This document shows, in pieces, positions 23,602-33,085 of a stretch of 64,000 nt of DNA. The position numbers and the translations under genes are program-made. The number at the start of each line of letters is the position of its first letter. Positions within the stretch are counted from its first letter, which is position 1. Under the pieces are notes generated by a model. It was not told the DNA's origin, made no database searches, and saw nothing but the letters and a program-made list of their open reading frames with translations. The stretch is from a virus: positions 50,497 through 114,496 of IMG/VR virus record IMGVR_UViG_3300029922_000024, one strand, 5' to 3'.

Positions 23602-26343
23602 TTAAGCAATTCCCATCATCTGCCCGTTGACAAATATGGTGGTCGTAGTTTCCATCATTCCAACTTTGAAATTGGCATATCCAGAAGTAGAAGGAGGGGT
23701 CATAGTAAAAGTACCAGCAGAAGACAAGTAAGCTGGTTTACCTGCAACTGCAGTACCAGTAAACGCTGTATCTCCTGATCCGAAAGTATAAGTTCCTAAT
23801 GAAACTACATCGATAGGACTTCCTTGGGCAACACCGGCAGCAGAGAATGCGATACCGATAACCCAAAAATTATCTGTAGTATTAGCGTTATCACTAGCTG
23901 CGACAACTTGTCCGGCCACAAATCCTGAATCGCCAGACATTGACATACGAACTGCATAACTGGTGTTAGCTGCGAATGTTTGACCCGCAATGAACATTTG
24001 ACTAGTAACTGGAGAACTTGCAACATATGCAGGAGTTCCAGCACCGCCCATAATAGTAACTTGGTCAAATGCACCAGTCGCTAATTGGGTAGCAGAAACA
24101 CCGGCAGCCTTGATTTCAAGGGTCCCACCAGCACCACTTTGATCAAGGGTGACGCCATCAGTAACAGTTCCTAATTTAGAAGCCGTTACTTTACCAGCAC
24201 CAATAGTCGTAACACCAGCATTGCTGATGGTTACATCGCCAGTAGGTGTAACTGCTGCTGCAACGTTTGAGCCATTGCCGACAAAAATTTCACCAGAAGC
24301 TAATACGGAAGTAAGTTTGTTGTTGAATGTCGTCCAATCAGTTGATGACAAATAACCGTTTTGAGAGCCGCTCGCTTGCGCTTGAGCGATTGAAGTTCCA
24401 GATCCAATAACTGCACCTATACCATTGGTAACGATGATGCCATCAGTTCCAACGTCGGTAAGATTACCAAATGTCAGGGCAGATTGTTTATTGTTGAAGG
24501 TAGTCCAATCAGCAGAATCTAAGGCTCCGTTTGTAGAACCTGATGCTAATGCCAAAGATAGGATTTGACCAGAAAGACTTAGACCATTTGCAGTACCGAT
24601 TGTGACATCGCCAGTATTGGTTCCACTTGAACTTCCAGAGAAGTTAGAAGCAGAAATCGCACCAGAGAAGTTAGAGGCTGCTGCAGTAATAGTTCCAGTG
24701 AAAGTAGGACTTGCACTGAAAACGACGTTTCCGCTACCTGTTGTTCCACTAACAGTTGTTCCTTGGATTTTTGCAACTGTTGCGGCTTCGGATTGTGATC
24801 CGCTAGCAGCACTTGTAGTTACATCACCAGTTAATTGATTAATCGCATTAACTGTTACGGCACCTTGAGATCCGTTAACGCTACTGACACCAGCAGCTGG
24901 GGTAACAAGTACCCATGCTGAACCATTGTAAATAACGAGATCGCCAATTTGGAAATTGGTCATCGAAGGATCGTTTAATCCGCTTACTGGACTTGCATCA
25001 GCAGCAGATACCCAATAAGTATAACCAGTAACGCCTGTACCATCTACGAGGGTAGGTGTATTGGTATTTGGATTCCAGTTACCTTTGAACTCCATGAGAG
25101 TAGCAGGGAGTTGGGAAAGAGGAACTTTTCCGCTTCCATCCAAAGAAGCTACGCCAGATGCTGCGCCGACTTCGGATTGAAGAACGTAAGTCGCAGATAA
25201 TGAAGGAATATCAGCGGCTACTAAAGCTCTAAATGTAGGTTGTGCTGCACTTCCTGAAGCAGGACCGGCGAACACTGCATTCGCGGATTGCGTTTCAAGA
25301 GTAATAGCAAGAGTTCCAGTGCTTGTAACTGGGCTACCACTGATAGAATAGATCGGAGTAGTGCTATCATCAGCAAAAGCAACGCTGGTAACTGTACCGC
25401 TAGTCGCTGGACTTGCCCATGAAGGGGTACCACTACCAGAAACGGTGAGAACTTGGCCAGTAGTACCAATAGCGAGTCTAGATGCAGTATTAGTTGCACT
25501 TTCATACTCGATATCGCCTTTTGTGGTCATTGGGCTTAAAGCATTATATGCTGCAGCAGCCGTTGATTGGCCAGTACCACCGTTTGCAATTGGAAGAATT
25601 CCAGATACTTGGCTAGTAAGAGCAATAGATCCAGATAATTGTGAAGTAGGTAAACTTAATGCTGAAAGAGTCGTTAAAGTTGAATTGGATGTAGCAACTA
25701 AACTAGTGGCAAAACTACCAGCAGTTGTTGTAATGTCACCAGTCAATGCTGGGAAATTTGAAGCCTGGATAGTCCCAGTTAACTGAGAGGTTGGGAGACT
25801 TAAACTTGACAGAGTAGTCAATGTTGAATTGCTAGTTGCTGTAATGTTTGAAGCAGTACCGGTCGTATTCTGATTTAAAGTAGGAATATCAGCGGCTACA
25901 ATTGCTCTAAATGTAGGAGCGCCACTTGATCCATTAGGAGCAGCAAAGAATGTATTGGCAGCCTGACTAGCAAGAACAGCTGTCAAAGTACCACTAGAAG
26001 TAATTGGGGAAACCGTAACCGTGAAAACGCTAGAAGGAAGACTAAGGCCTACGCTGGTAACTGAACCGGCAGAAGCACTGGCCCAACTTAATACGCCTGT
26101 TCCATCGTTGGATAATACGTAACCAGAAGAAGCCGCCTGAGCAGGTGGCAATGTGAGTGTATAGGTACTTGTTACTGCTGAAGCATTGAGAATTACATTT
26201 CCCGATGTAGAGCCATTTAATTCGATATTACCGGATACATCTAAGCCCCCAGCAACGGTTAAGATGTTGTTAGCATTGGAGAAATCGACCGTTCGAGGTA
26301 CGCCGTTAATAAGCGATAAAAGCTTAGATACATAATTTGCCAT
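23602..26343 (-). CDS. Modular tail-fibre protein, 913 aa
   Basis: It shares its N-terminus (KLLSLINGVPRTVDFS) and shaft modules (GDIEYESATNTASRLAIGTT, GSAAQPTFRALVAADIPSLS) with the fibre gene downstream. The C-terminal 140 residues (from FIAGQTFAANTSYAVRMSMS to FVNGQMMGIA) are the same domain that sits inside the other fibre at residues 90-225. So two fibres have traded modules. The gene has a late motif 48 bases upstream and a strong terminator downstream. It probably forms a separate fibre or the proximal part of the same one. Confidence 0.78.
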   Translation of the reverse strand: MANYVSKLLSLINGVPRTVDFSNANNILTVAGGLDVSGNIELNGSTSGNVILNASAVTSTYTLTLPPAQAASSGYVLSNDGTGVLSWASASAGSVTSVGLSLPSSVFTVTVSPITSSGTLTAVLASQAANTFFAAPNGSSGAPTFRAIVAADIPTLNQNTTGTASNITATSNSTLTTLSSLSLPTSQLTGTIQASNFPALTGDITTTAGSFATSLVATSNSTLTTLSALSLPTSQLSGSIALTSQVSGILPIANGGTGQSTAAAAYNALSPMTTKGDIEYESATNTASRLAIGTTGQVLTVSGSGTPSWASPATSGTVTSVAFADDSTTPIYSISGSPVTSTGTLAITLETQSANAVFAGPASGSAAQPTFRALVAADIPSLSATYVLQSEVGAASGVASLDGSGKVPLSQLPATLMEFKGNWNPNTNTPTLVDGTGVTGYTYWVSAADASPVSGLNDPSMTNFQIGDLVIYNGSAWVLVTPAAGVSSVNGSQGAVTVNAINQLTGDVTTSAASGSQSEAATVAKIQGTTVSGTTGSGNVVFSASPTFTGTITAAASNFSGAISASNFSGSSSGTNTGDVTIGTANGLSLSGQILSLALASGSTNGALDSADWTTFNNKQSALTFGNLTDVGTDGIIVTNGIGAVIGSGTSIAQAQASGSQNGYLSSTDWTTFNNKLTSVLASGEIFVGNGSNVAAAVTPTGDVTISNAGVTTIGAGKVTASKLGTVTDGVTLDQSGAGGTLEIKAAGVSATQLATGAFDQVTIMGGAGTPAYVASSPVTSQMFIAGQTFAANTSYAVRMSMSGDSGFVAGQVVAASDNANTTDNFWVIGIAFSAAGVAQGSPIDVVSLGTYTFGSGDTAFTGTAVAGKPAYLSSAGTFTMTPPSTSGYANFKVGMMETTTTIFVNGQMMGIA

Positions 26344-26391
26344 TTGTTATATTTCCTTTAAGATAATTTCTCCAGTTTATTTCTATAAATT

Positions 26392-26399
26392 TAAGATTG
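26392..26399 (-). promoter_or_regulatory. Late motif CAATCTTA, copy 2
   Basis: On the - strand: GCACCACAATCTTAAATTTATAG. It lies 48 bases before the fibre gene start at 26343, whose AAAGGA ribosome binding site follows the motif. The rest of the gap from 26344 to 26457 shows nothing else I can name. Confidence 0.5.
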
Positions 26400-26457
26400 T
26401 GGTGCTTCCTGGGGCCTATTTAAAAACTAAAATAAATTAATAACTTACAAAAATACT

Positions 26458-26907
26458 CTACAATGTTGCTACCATTTGAGTAAATAGGGCTATATCTATC
26501 TCAGAAGGATTGGCTTCATTAGGGACTAAAACGCCCATAAAAATTACCATATCGCCGCTTACAAACCCATTTACTCCAACTGAAGGAATGATATTTGTAG
26601 GATTTCCGTTCGTATCTATATAAAGCGCGGTTCCAATGGCATAAGAAGTGGTGATATTCTGTAAGCGACCATTTGCGATAATTGGTCCTTGAGCAGAAGC
26701 TGGTATGCGGACATTAGCGTAACCCACGAAATTTTGCCAACTTGCCTGATTTGAAACATCCAAAGGAACTAATGTTCCTGAATTGTTAATTGAACACGCC
26801 TGAGCTTGAGGAATCGCAACGCTCGCTGAAAAATTGGTATAATCAGTTACTAGTGAAGTTGCACTACCTAAACTCTCTGGATTAAAACTGAAAGGAGTAT
26901 ATGACAT
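26458..26907 (-). CDS. Small fibre/baseplate-associated protein, 149 aa
   Basis: Start ATG 26907 is one base after the stop of the preceding gene; a GTG 24 bases upstream is also open but overlaps. The beta-rich protein includes a segment YIDTNGNPTNI then GDMVIFMGVLV that recalls the domain ending DGQMMGI in the long fibres. It is probably a fibre accessory or chaperone-like piece of the same operon. Confidence 0.6.
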   Translation of the reverse strand: MSYTPFSFNPESLGSATSLVTDYTNFSASVAIPQAQACSINNSGTLVPLDVSNQASWQNFVGYANVRIPASAQGPIIANGRLQNITTSYAIGTALYIDTNGNPTNIIPSVGVNGFVSGDMVIFMGVLVPNEANPSEIDIALFTQMVATL

Positions 26908-26908
26908 A

Positions 26909-29848
26909 TTAGAATACCCACCATTGTCCACCGGATGAAATTAATGATACGGATTGATATTGAAAACCTACCACGAAAGAACTTATATCGTTGATAGTAT
27001 CTACTCCGCTTCCTACTATTGTTAGGGCATTTGCAGAACTATCTCCTTTTCGGCAATAAAAAATTCGTCCGGTATTTCCTGCAGCGGGAGGTAGAGTAAA
27101 AGTAATTGCTCCAGAAGTACAGTCAGCCGTTAAAAAACAGTCGCTGGTCAGAATGGTATAATTACCAACCTTAGTTGACACTGCAACTGGACCACCGGCA
27201 GCATTGAAGCCTGCTGGACCTGCGGGACCTGTTGGACCGGCTGGACCTGCGGGACCAACGCCACCGCCTCCACCGCCTCCTCCGCCGCCGCCAAGTCTGA
27301 ATTCTAAACTATCTCCAGCAACTAAGCCGCCTCCTGGCATTGCTAAAATTTCGATTGTGCTACTTGGAGTGTTTGGAGCACCAACTTCTTCGTATGCTCC
27401 TGTTTCGATATCTAAAAATTGTCCATTTAAAAATACTTGGAGCGTTCCTTTTCCTACAGTATACTGTGCAGGAATATTTCCTTCTCTTGAATTATTTGGT
27501 AAGGTAATGATTGAACCATTGGCAACTGGGCCAATAATAGAAGAAGGAGGTGTTGCACCACTTGCAACAACTGAAACTATTTCATCGTATGTTGGAGAAT
27601 CAAGAGATGCATATAAATTACCAAACGCTTGGTCGAGTTCTTTGATAGCTAAAGTTAAATTATCGCCATCATGAATTACATAGTTACCAGATCCAGTTCC
27701 TACTTGTGTTGTAGAAACCGCAAAAGGCGTGCCTACATTACCATTACTCGTTGCATTAGCAGTACCGGCAGAAGTATTAGTTACTGTTACAATTCCAACA
27801 CCTGCTACTGCACTAAAATTTCCAGATGCTTCGGTATTTAAGACGGTAGCCAATTTTGAGGCAACTGTGGTTGCACTGTCAGCACTAGAAACATCGACTT
27901 CTAAATAAGAATTAACGCCTGCTACTACTGGCTTGCCACCACCGCTATTGACATTAAACCAGACAGCATACTGCATTGCGTTTGCAGAAGAATTAATAAG
28001 AAAATATTCACCAGTAGTAATTGTAGAGCCTGCACCAACAGTAATGGCCGTAATTTGTGGAATAGAATTTGGATTTACCGAATTAACATACTGAGGTTGA
28101 GAAGATGCGCTTGATGAGGCCCCAATATATTGAAGCAATTCTTTTGAGGTCGTACCGCTAATTTCAACTGATTCTCCATTGTCAAGTTCTTGACCTAAAA
28201 ATCTAACATAGACTCGTGGGCTTCCACCATTGTCCTCGCGTAAAAATAACCAAAACAAATTACCAGAAACCGGTACTGCATTTCGAGCAGCAATATAGAT
28301 GTTACGATTGGTAGATGGAGTTGGAGCTGCTGTATAGGTACCAAACGCATATTTTGCTTGTGCGCCACCAATTCCAGTATTGTCGCCAACCACAACATTT
28401 GTTTTTAAGGTCACTGTATACGCATTGTTTACAGTTTCAATCTGGTAATATCCAGCAGATGTATTTGAAGCAACTTTAATGTAGTCGCCAGCTAATAAGC
28501 CTGAAGTCCAAGAAACAGAGCCTACTGAAGTTACGGTAGGGGATCCACCAACAAAAATTAAATTAGGTCCAATCACTACATCCCGTACCAAAGTAATATA
28601 GGCTACTTCATCGTCGGTAAGAGTGATATCTGCAGAAGAAGGATTTGCAGTTAAACTATATGTCAAAGAAGATCCAATTACTCGAATTTCAATGTCTTGA
28701 TCCCAGTTAATTTGACCTGGAGTAGTGATAACGCTTGGAGAGTAAAAAGTAAGTGAAGCACCGGTAATTGTAAGCGTGGCTTCTTGGCTCATCGTGATAG
28801 TTGAACCAGAAATATTTATGATAGTGGTATTTTGAGGAATTCCTGTACCAAAAATGTAGTCGCCATTTACAAGACCTACTGTAGACGCCAGGGTCGAAAT
28901 CGTGTTGTTACCCGTGGAGATATTCCCTGAAGTCCCAAGGACAGGATCTGAATTTGGCAGGATACCATTTGAAATCTCTCCAGATCCGGTAACAACAGTA
29001 TTACCTAGATCTTGAAAAATACTTTGAAGGGAAGGAGGCGCTCCTCCTCCAGATGGCCCAGAGAACCAATATGGAGTTCCTTTGATCTCCAAAAGGGTAG
29101 TCATTATGGCATTTTCCCAATCCTTAGCACATGTAAGTTGCTTATCGCCACCACTAAATGGATCTACTGAATTTGAAGTAGTAGTAACTGGAGCCTGATT
29201 TCTACCTGCTGCCCAAGGGTACATATAACTTGGATTTGGATTGAGTCCACCTGTCTCAAGGCTATAAAGCATCCAACGGCAATCAGAGATGGAAGTAACA
29301 TTACCATTTGAGTCGGTAGTTACTATAGCAATAGGGAGCACATTAATCGCCCATACTGAAGTTGTAATGTAAAGTTTGAAAGTTAATGTTTGTGCCGCAG
29401 GAGCGATTGTAGTGATCTCGTTGATTGCAGCAGCACTCCAAATATATTTAGTTTCATCTGTTGACGAATCTGCAAATCTATTGTAATCTATACCTACGTA
29501 ATTAGTGGAATTTGGAGCAAAAGATCCAGATACATTCGTATTCGTAGCAGCGTTCAGTACTTGATTTGGAGTACCTGTAGGAGTTTGAAAAATGGTCCCT
29601 GAGACAGAAGCATTGATGTTTATTACGCTACCCGGATCCACTACTAATTGGAGTCCGTTTGCAGGAGCTCCGATTGCTCCAGAGACTAAGATATTGAATC
29701 CACGAACGATGTACCCTTGGGTCGTATTCGTCCAAAGAGCGGTTACCATCGTATCAAAATCGTTACGAACCCCAGATTCTATCCGTCTGGCATCGCTAAT
29801 GTTATAACGCTGTTCGCTTAATAGATTTGAGGTAGTTAATATGGCCAT
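26909..29848 (-). CDS. Large tail-fibre/baseplate connector with collagen-like hinge
   Basis: The 979-residue protein has a folded N-terminus (about 1-260; MAILTTSNLLSEQRYNISDA) of the kind that joins fibres to the baseplate. A domain at about residues 620-690 (EYFLINSSANAMQYAVWFNV) is shared with the two large baseplate genes at 33946 and 35888. Near residue 880 an eleven-glycine run leads into collagen-type GPAGPAGPTGPAGPAG triplets, then a 70-residue C-terminal domain ending GGQWWVF. Collagen-like triplets are common trimerising linkers in phage fibres. Confidence 0.75.
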   Translation of the reverse strand: MAILTTSNLLSEQRYNISDARRIESGVRNDFDTMVTALWTNTTQGYIVRGFNILVSGAIGAPANGLQLVVDPGSVININASVSGTIFQTPTGTPNQVLNAATNTNVSGSFAPNSTNYVGIDYNRFADSSTDETKYIWSAAAINEITTIAPAAQTLTFKLYITTSVWAINVLPIAIVTTDSNGNVTSISDCRWMLYSLETGGLNPNPSYMYPWAAGRNQAPVTTTSNSVDPFSGGDKQLTCAKDWENAIMTTLLEIKGTPYWFSGPSGGGAPPSLQSIFQDLGNTVVTGSGEISNGILPNSDPVLGTSGNISTGNNTISTLASTVGLVNGDYIFGTGIPQNTTIINISGSTITMSQEATLTITGASLTFYSPSVITTPGQINWDQDIEIRVIGSSLTYSLTANPSSADITLTDDEVAYITLVRDVVIGPNLIFVGGSPTVTSVGSVSWTSGLLAGDYIKVASNTSAGYYQIETVNNAYTVTLKTNVVVGDNTGIGGAQAKYAFGTYTAAPTPSTNRNIYIAARNAVPVSGNLFWLFLREDNGGSPRVYVRFLGQELDNGESVEISGTTSKELLQYIGASSSASSQPQYVNSVNPNSIPQITAITVGAGSTITTGEYFLINSSANAMQYAVWFNVNSGGGKPVVAGVNSYLEVDVSSADSATTVASKLATVLNTEASGNFSAVAGVGIVTVTNTSAGTANATSNGNVGTPFAVSTTQVGTGSGNYVIHDGDNLTLAIKELDQAFGNLYASLDSPTYDEIVSVVASGATPPSSIIGPVANGSIITLPNNSREGNIPAQYTVGKGTLQVFLNGQFLDIETGAYEEVGAPNTPSSTIEILAMPGGGLVAGDSLEFRLGGGGGGGGGGGVGPAGPAGPTGPAGPAGFNAAGGPVAVSTKVGNYTILTSDCFLTADCTSGAITFTLPPAAGNTGRIFYCRKGDSSANALTIVGSGVDTINDISSFVVGFQYQSVSLISSGGQWWVF

Positions 29849-29866
29849 GTATTAGTCCTTAGATAA

Positions 29867-29874
29867 TAAGATTG
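29867..29874 (-). promoter_or_regulatory. Late motif CAATCTTA, copy 3
   Basis: On the - strand: TTAATGACAATCTTATTATCTAAGG. It lies 18 bases before the start of the 979-residue fibre gene, and TCTAAGGA just after it serves as ribosome binding site. Confidence 0.55.
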
Positions 29875-29935
29875 TCATTAAGGTTATATCGTATTAACTT
29901 GAATCTTATAGGTAGAAGTAACCTAGAGGTACCCG

Positions 29936-30331
29936 GTGGGCAAAACTAGAATTGGCCGCAAAGAATACAACACCATACAGGAATTTAAGCATAAAATTCA
30001 AGCACTTAAGCGTGAAAACGACGATTTGCGTAAACGACTGGCGAGAATAAAACTCGATGAATACGGTCAATTAAAGAAAACTATCAAAAAACACTATAAA
30101 AAGGAAGAAACTCAGCAAGGCAATGATATACTTGATAAAGTTAGGCAAGAATGGCGTTGTAAGGAACCAAATTGTGCTGGCTTTTTGGAGATTTTTTTGT
30201 ATAATAAACTGAGCGAGACTTGGTACTTTAGACGCTGTAGTGAAAATATGTGTAAAAATAGAACGAAAGCCAAGAAATACGATCCAAATTCAGTAAAAGG
30301 CATCATCAAGAAAGAAACAAAAAGTGAGTAA
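29936..30331 (+). CDS. Coiled-coil plus zinc-ribbon protein, 131 aa
   Basis: Starts at GTG 29936 with AGAGG upstream. Residues about 14-60 form a basic coiled coil (FKHKIQALKRENDDLRKRLA). The C-terminal half has four cysteines spaced as CKEPNC and CSENMC, a zinc-ribbon pattern. That combination suggests a small nucleic-acid-binding regulator. It is the first gene of a two-gene + strand island in the - strand late block. Confidence 0.65.
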   Translation: MGKTRIGRKEYNTIQEFKHKIQALKRENDDLRKRLARIKLDEYGQLKKTIKKHYKKEETQQGNDILDKVRQEWRCKEPNCAGFLEIFLYNKLSETWYFRRCSENMCKNRTKAKKYDPNSVKGIIKKETKSE

Positions 30332-30521
30332 ATTCAAAGAAGGCGATGTAGTAATGGTAAGCACCTGTCAGGCAGGAACGATTTGTGGCTTTATCAATGG
30401 AGTTATGGTTTTGTTGCAAAATAAAGATATTTGGTACGGAAAAGAATCTGAATGCTGGGAACCGACTAGTCCAGAGGAATTAGCAGCCGCAAAATTAGAT
30501 TTCGATCGATTTAAGAAGTAA
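30324..30521 (+). CDS. Small hypothetical protein, 65 aa
   Basis: GTG start overlapping the previous stop by eight bases. The sequence (KFKEGDVVMVSTCQAGTICG) looks like a small SH3/KOW-type beta barrel. Function unknown. Confidence 0.55.
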   Translation: MSKFKEGDVVMVSTCQAGTICGFINGVMVLLQNKDIWYGKESECWEPTSPEELAAAKLDFDRFKK

Positions 30522-30527
30522 AATCAA

Positions 30528-30585
30528 CTATTTACATTTTTACTAACGATATTCTGAAATTTTTGAATATAGCGTTGATAAATAG
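30528..30585. terminator. Inverted repeat between convergent genes
   Basis: CTATTTA (30528-30534) pairs with TAAATAG (30579-30585), and inside it AACGATATTC pairs with GAATAT-A-GCGTT, with a T-rich loop. It lies in the 75-base gap between a + strand gene ending at 30521 and a - strand gene ending at 30597, where a two-way terminator would be expected. Confidence 0.35.
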
Positions 30586-30596
30586 TATATACGTAA

Positions 30597-31349
30597 TTAC
30601 TCAGTAATCCAATATTTGGCGTAGGGATTGGTTACTTTAGGTTGATAATAAATTTGACAAACATCAGTCATGCCTAAAGGATAAGCGTTATAAAGCCTTC
30701 TAAGCCATATTTTAGAAGCTAACCAACAAAGAAGACTTGTGGGGGCAGTCGCCTGAATTAAGTGCCAAGCAAGTCTCCTAGCATCGGTATTTCCAACATC
30801 GGTACCCATACAACTTAAGGCTATTACAAATGCAGCGTACCAATAAAATAAATGGGCGCTTAATCTGGCAAGCCAATGTAACGGATTCCATAGACTGGGA
30901 AAGGCTCCAGAAACCATACATGCTACTAATTGAGGCTGTCTGAGTAACCAGGCGTCCCAATTCCCGATATGGCCTGGATTGGTGCTATCCATAAAACCCA
31001 AATATTTTATCATTGCCAAAAGGAATTTGCGAGGAATTTTAGTATTTCTTAAATTTTTACATCCTGAAAGCACGCCATAATAATCGTCAACCGACTCCAA
31101 TGAATCGATCTGAGTGACAGGAACTCTATTTAAAATTCCTTGTGGAAAAATACACTGCTCGATTTTTTGATTATAGTCAATTTTGTCCTGATCGCTTAAC
31201 ATGCTATTTTTTGCAAGAATTACGTAGTATTCTGCAGTGAAACAGGTGCCATTATCCGAACCCTTACCTGTTGATGGTTGAGATTGTGGGTTTGGGGCCA
31301 TTAAACCGTTTCCATCGATATAAATACAAAAATCAGAACGAAGTGTCAT
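30597..31349 (-). CDS. Hypothetical late protein, 250 aa
   Basis: No family recognised. The N-terminal half is polar, with several cysteines (residues 8, 36, 66, 97). The C-terminal half has hydrophobic, Trp-rich stretches (HLFYWYAAFVIALSCMG and LLCWLASKIWL) that may be amphipathic or membrane-associated. It is a single-gene late unit with a CAATCTTA motif seven bases before the ATG, so it is probably made with the virion proteins. A holin-like or virion-internal role are both conceivable. Confidence 0.65.
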   Translation of the reverse strand: MTLRSDFCIYIDGNGLMAPNPQSQPSTGKGSDNGTCFTAEYYVILAKNSMLSDQDKIDYNQKIEQCIFPQGILNRVPVTQIDSLESVDDYYGVLSGCKNLRNTKIPRKFLLAMIKYLGFMDSTNPGHIGNWDAWLLRQPQLVACMVSGAFPSLWNPLHWLARLSAHLFYWYAAFVIALSCMGTDVGNTDARRLAWHLIQATAPTSLLCWLASKIWLRRLYNAYPLGMTDVCQIYYQPKVTNPYAKYWITE

Positions 31350-31356
31350 ATCTACT

Positions 31357-31364
31357 TAAGATTG
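31357..31364 (-). promoter_or_regulatory. Late motif CAATCTTA, copy 4
   Basis: On the - strand: AAAGGGCTGCAATCTTAAGTAGAT then ATG. It is only seven bases before the start codon, so if it acts like a -10 the mRNA would be leaderless. Confidence 0.55.
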
Positions 31365-31380
31365 CAGCCCTTTAAAGACC

Positions 31381-31409
31381 TTGTCAAATGCCTATATGTC
31401 AGGTATTAT
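31381..31409 (+). promoter_or_regulatory. sigma70-like promoter for the lysis/nuclease island
   Basis: TTGTCA (31381-31386), 17-base spacer, TATTAT (31404-31409). A 12-base leader carries GGAGG before ATG 31428. It is divergent from late motif copy 4. Confidence 0.7.
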
Positions 31410-31427
31410 ATGTTATGGAGGTATTGA

Positions 31428-31856
31428 ATGAACTATTATTCAATCATTTTTTCTGCAGCAAAGGCTGCTAAGGTATCGGGACTGCTTCTCTACGCAATCT
31501 GTGGATACGAATCAAACGATTTCACCCAAACGTATGTAGCCCAAGATCACGGATCTCCAAGTGTAGGAATCTGTATGGTGAAATTAAATACAGCTCAGAT
31601 GCTTGGCTATAAAGGTACATTGGTAGATCTACAAAAACCAGAAGTTAACGCAAAGTATGCTGCTCTTTATTTGAAATACCAACAAGATCGTTATGGATCT
31701 GATGATTGGTGTAAAATTTCTGCCGCTTATAATTCGGGAAGTTTCCTTGAAAGTAAGAAGGCTCCAGGAAAACCAAAAAATCTAGAGTATGTAAAAAGAG
31801 TTCAGAAAAAACTTGCCGAGGACATAAGAGACAAGTTATCATGTGATAAGGAGTAA
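31428..31856 (+). CDS. Lytic transglycosylase (SLT-type lysozyme)
   Basis: A 142-residue muralytic enzyme. The catalytic Glu28 sits in AICGYESND, followed by SVGICMVKLNTAQMLGY, matching the family pattern GLMQ(I/L)xxxTA, and AAYNSGS, matching the family AAYNAG motif. It should cleave the glycan strands of peptidoglycan, forming anhydro ends. The first 22 residues are mildly hydrophobic but not a clear signal peptide, so a holin or a signal-independent route would be needed. It is the first gene of a four-gene island; the next ATG is preceded by AAGGAG inside its 3' end. Confidence 0.82.
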   Translation: MNYYSIIFSAAKAAKVSGLLLYAICGYESNDFTQTYVAQDHGSPSVGICMVKLNTAQMLGYKGTLVDLQKPEVNAKYAALYLKYQQDRYGSDDWCKISAAYNSGSFLESKKAPGKPKNLEYVKRVQKKLAEDIRDKLSCDKE

Positions 31857-31857
31857 T

Positions 31858-32541
31858 ATGAGATATTTCACTTCAGATCCCCACTACTACCATAAAAATG
31901 TCATTAGATATTGTAACCGCCCATTCACCAGGAATGTCGATAAATTAACGGAACTAACTGGTGGATTTGCTCCAGCGTTTGAACTTAATTTGGCTATCGA
32001 AAGAGATGTCGTGGAAATGAATGGGGCTCTCATAGCTAATTGGAACTCAATAGTGACTCCAGAAGACGAGGTTGTTGTAGTTGGAGATTTTTCCATGGCT
32101 TTGAGGCCTGTTGAACTATATACGAATCGCCTCAACGGGCGTAAAATTCTCGTTGCTGGAAATCACGATTTTTGTCATCCCGCACATAAAAAATCCAAGA
32201 ATCCAGAAAATCAAAAGAAGTGGACCGACAAATACCTATATTGGGGATGGTCTGAAGTACACCTAAAAATGGAATTAGATCTTCCCGGTATTGGTTTGGT
32301 CAATGTATCTCATATGCCATATAAAGGTGGAAGCGATTCAGGTGACGAAGAACGTCACGAAAAGCATCGATTGGATGATGACGGAAAAATTCTTATTCAT
32401 GGACATATTCATGAAAAAGGATTGATTACAAGATCCCGTAAAGGAACCTTACAGTTAAATGTAGGCGTAGATGTTTGGGGCATGAAACCAGTTTCTGAAG
32501 AAGAAGTAATTAGGGCTATTTTAAATGCAAAAAGAAATTAA
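31858..32541 (+). CDS. Calcineurin-like metallophosphoesterase
   Basis: The 227-residue enzyme has the full metal-binding set: Asp7 and His9 in TSDPHYYHKN, GDFS, GNHD, and HGHIHE near the C-terminus. The phage subgroup of this family includes small phosphodiesterases of unknown substrate. I start it at ATG 31858, one base after the previous stop and eight bases past AAGGAG, not at the in-frame ATG 15 bases earlier. Confidence 0.85.
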   Translation: MRYFTSDPHYYHKNVIRYCNRPFTRNVDKLTELTGGFAPAFELNLAIERDVVEMNGALIANWNSIVTPEDEVVVVGDFSMALRPVELYTNRLNGRKILVAGNHDFCHPAHKKSKNPENQKKWTDKYLYWGWSEVHLKMELDLPGIGLVNVSHMPYKGGSDSGDEERHEKHRLDDDGKILIHGHIHEKGLITRSRKGTLQLNVGVDVWGMKPVSEEEVIRAILNAKRN

Positions 32542-33085
32542 GCCAATTGAAATTTTCACTTCTTTGGATTTGGAGATGAACAATAAAGAAGGCAAGAAGA
32601 TCATTCAGATTGGTGCTGTTGTGGGGAATATCACGACAGGCGAAATTTTAGAAACACTATCCATAATTGTAAACCCTAAAGAGCAACTTACCGATTTCAT
32701 AATTGGACTTACTGGAATCACTCAAAATGATGTTGACAATGGCGTAACTTTAGAAGAAGCTTATTTAAAATTAAAAGAAATGCATTTAAGACACAAAAGT
32801 TTTATTAATTGTATCACTTGGGGCGGAGGAGACTCACACGAACTTGCAGAACAACTCCTGAAAGAGAATCCAAATTTTACGGGCTGGTATTTTGGGCGTC
32901 GTTGGATTGATGCAAAAACCTTATTTGTGTCATGGCGTTTTGCAAACGGCCAACCTATTCAGGGTGGTCTTGCCCGAAGTATGACAAAAGTTGGACTAAA
33001 ATTTAAAGGTCGTAAACACAACGCTCTAGATGACGCCACAAATACGTTCCATATGTATAGAGCGATGCTTGGAAAACTTAAATGA
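32525..33085 (+). CDS. DEDDh 3'-5' exonuclease (DnaQ-like)
   Basis: A 186-residue nuclease. Exo I is SLDLEM with Asp15 and Glu17; Exo II is the Asp in WGGGDSHEL; Exo III is HNALDDA with the catalytic His and Asp. It overlaps the phosphoesterase gene by 17 bases and the next gene by four. It may trim DNA or RNA 3' ends; no polymerase is attached. Confidence 0.85.
   Translation: MQKEIKPIEIFTSLDLEMNNKEGKKIIQIGAVVGNITTGEILETLSIIVNPKEQLTDFIIGLTGITQNDVDNGVTLEEAYLKLKEMHLRHKSFINCITWGGGDSHELAEQLLKENPNFTGWYFGRRWIDAKTLFVSWRFANGQPIQGGLARSMTKVGLKFKGRKHNALDDATNTFHMYRAMLGKLK

Noticed and set aside
19217-26343. Repetitive DNA that could be mistaken for a CRISPR-like array
   Set aside because: The repeats are in frame, of unequal length and encode fibre modules; there are no unique spacers of even size.
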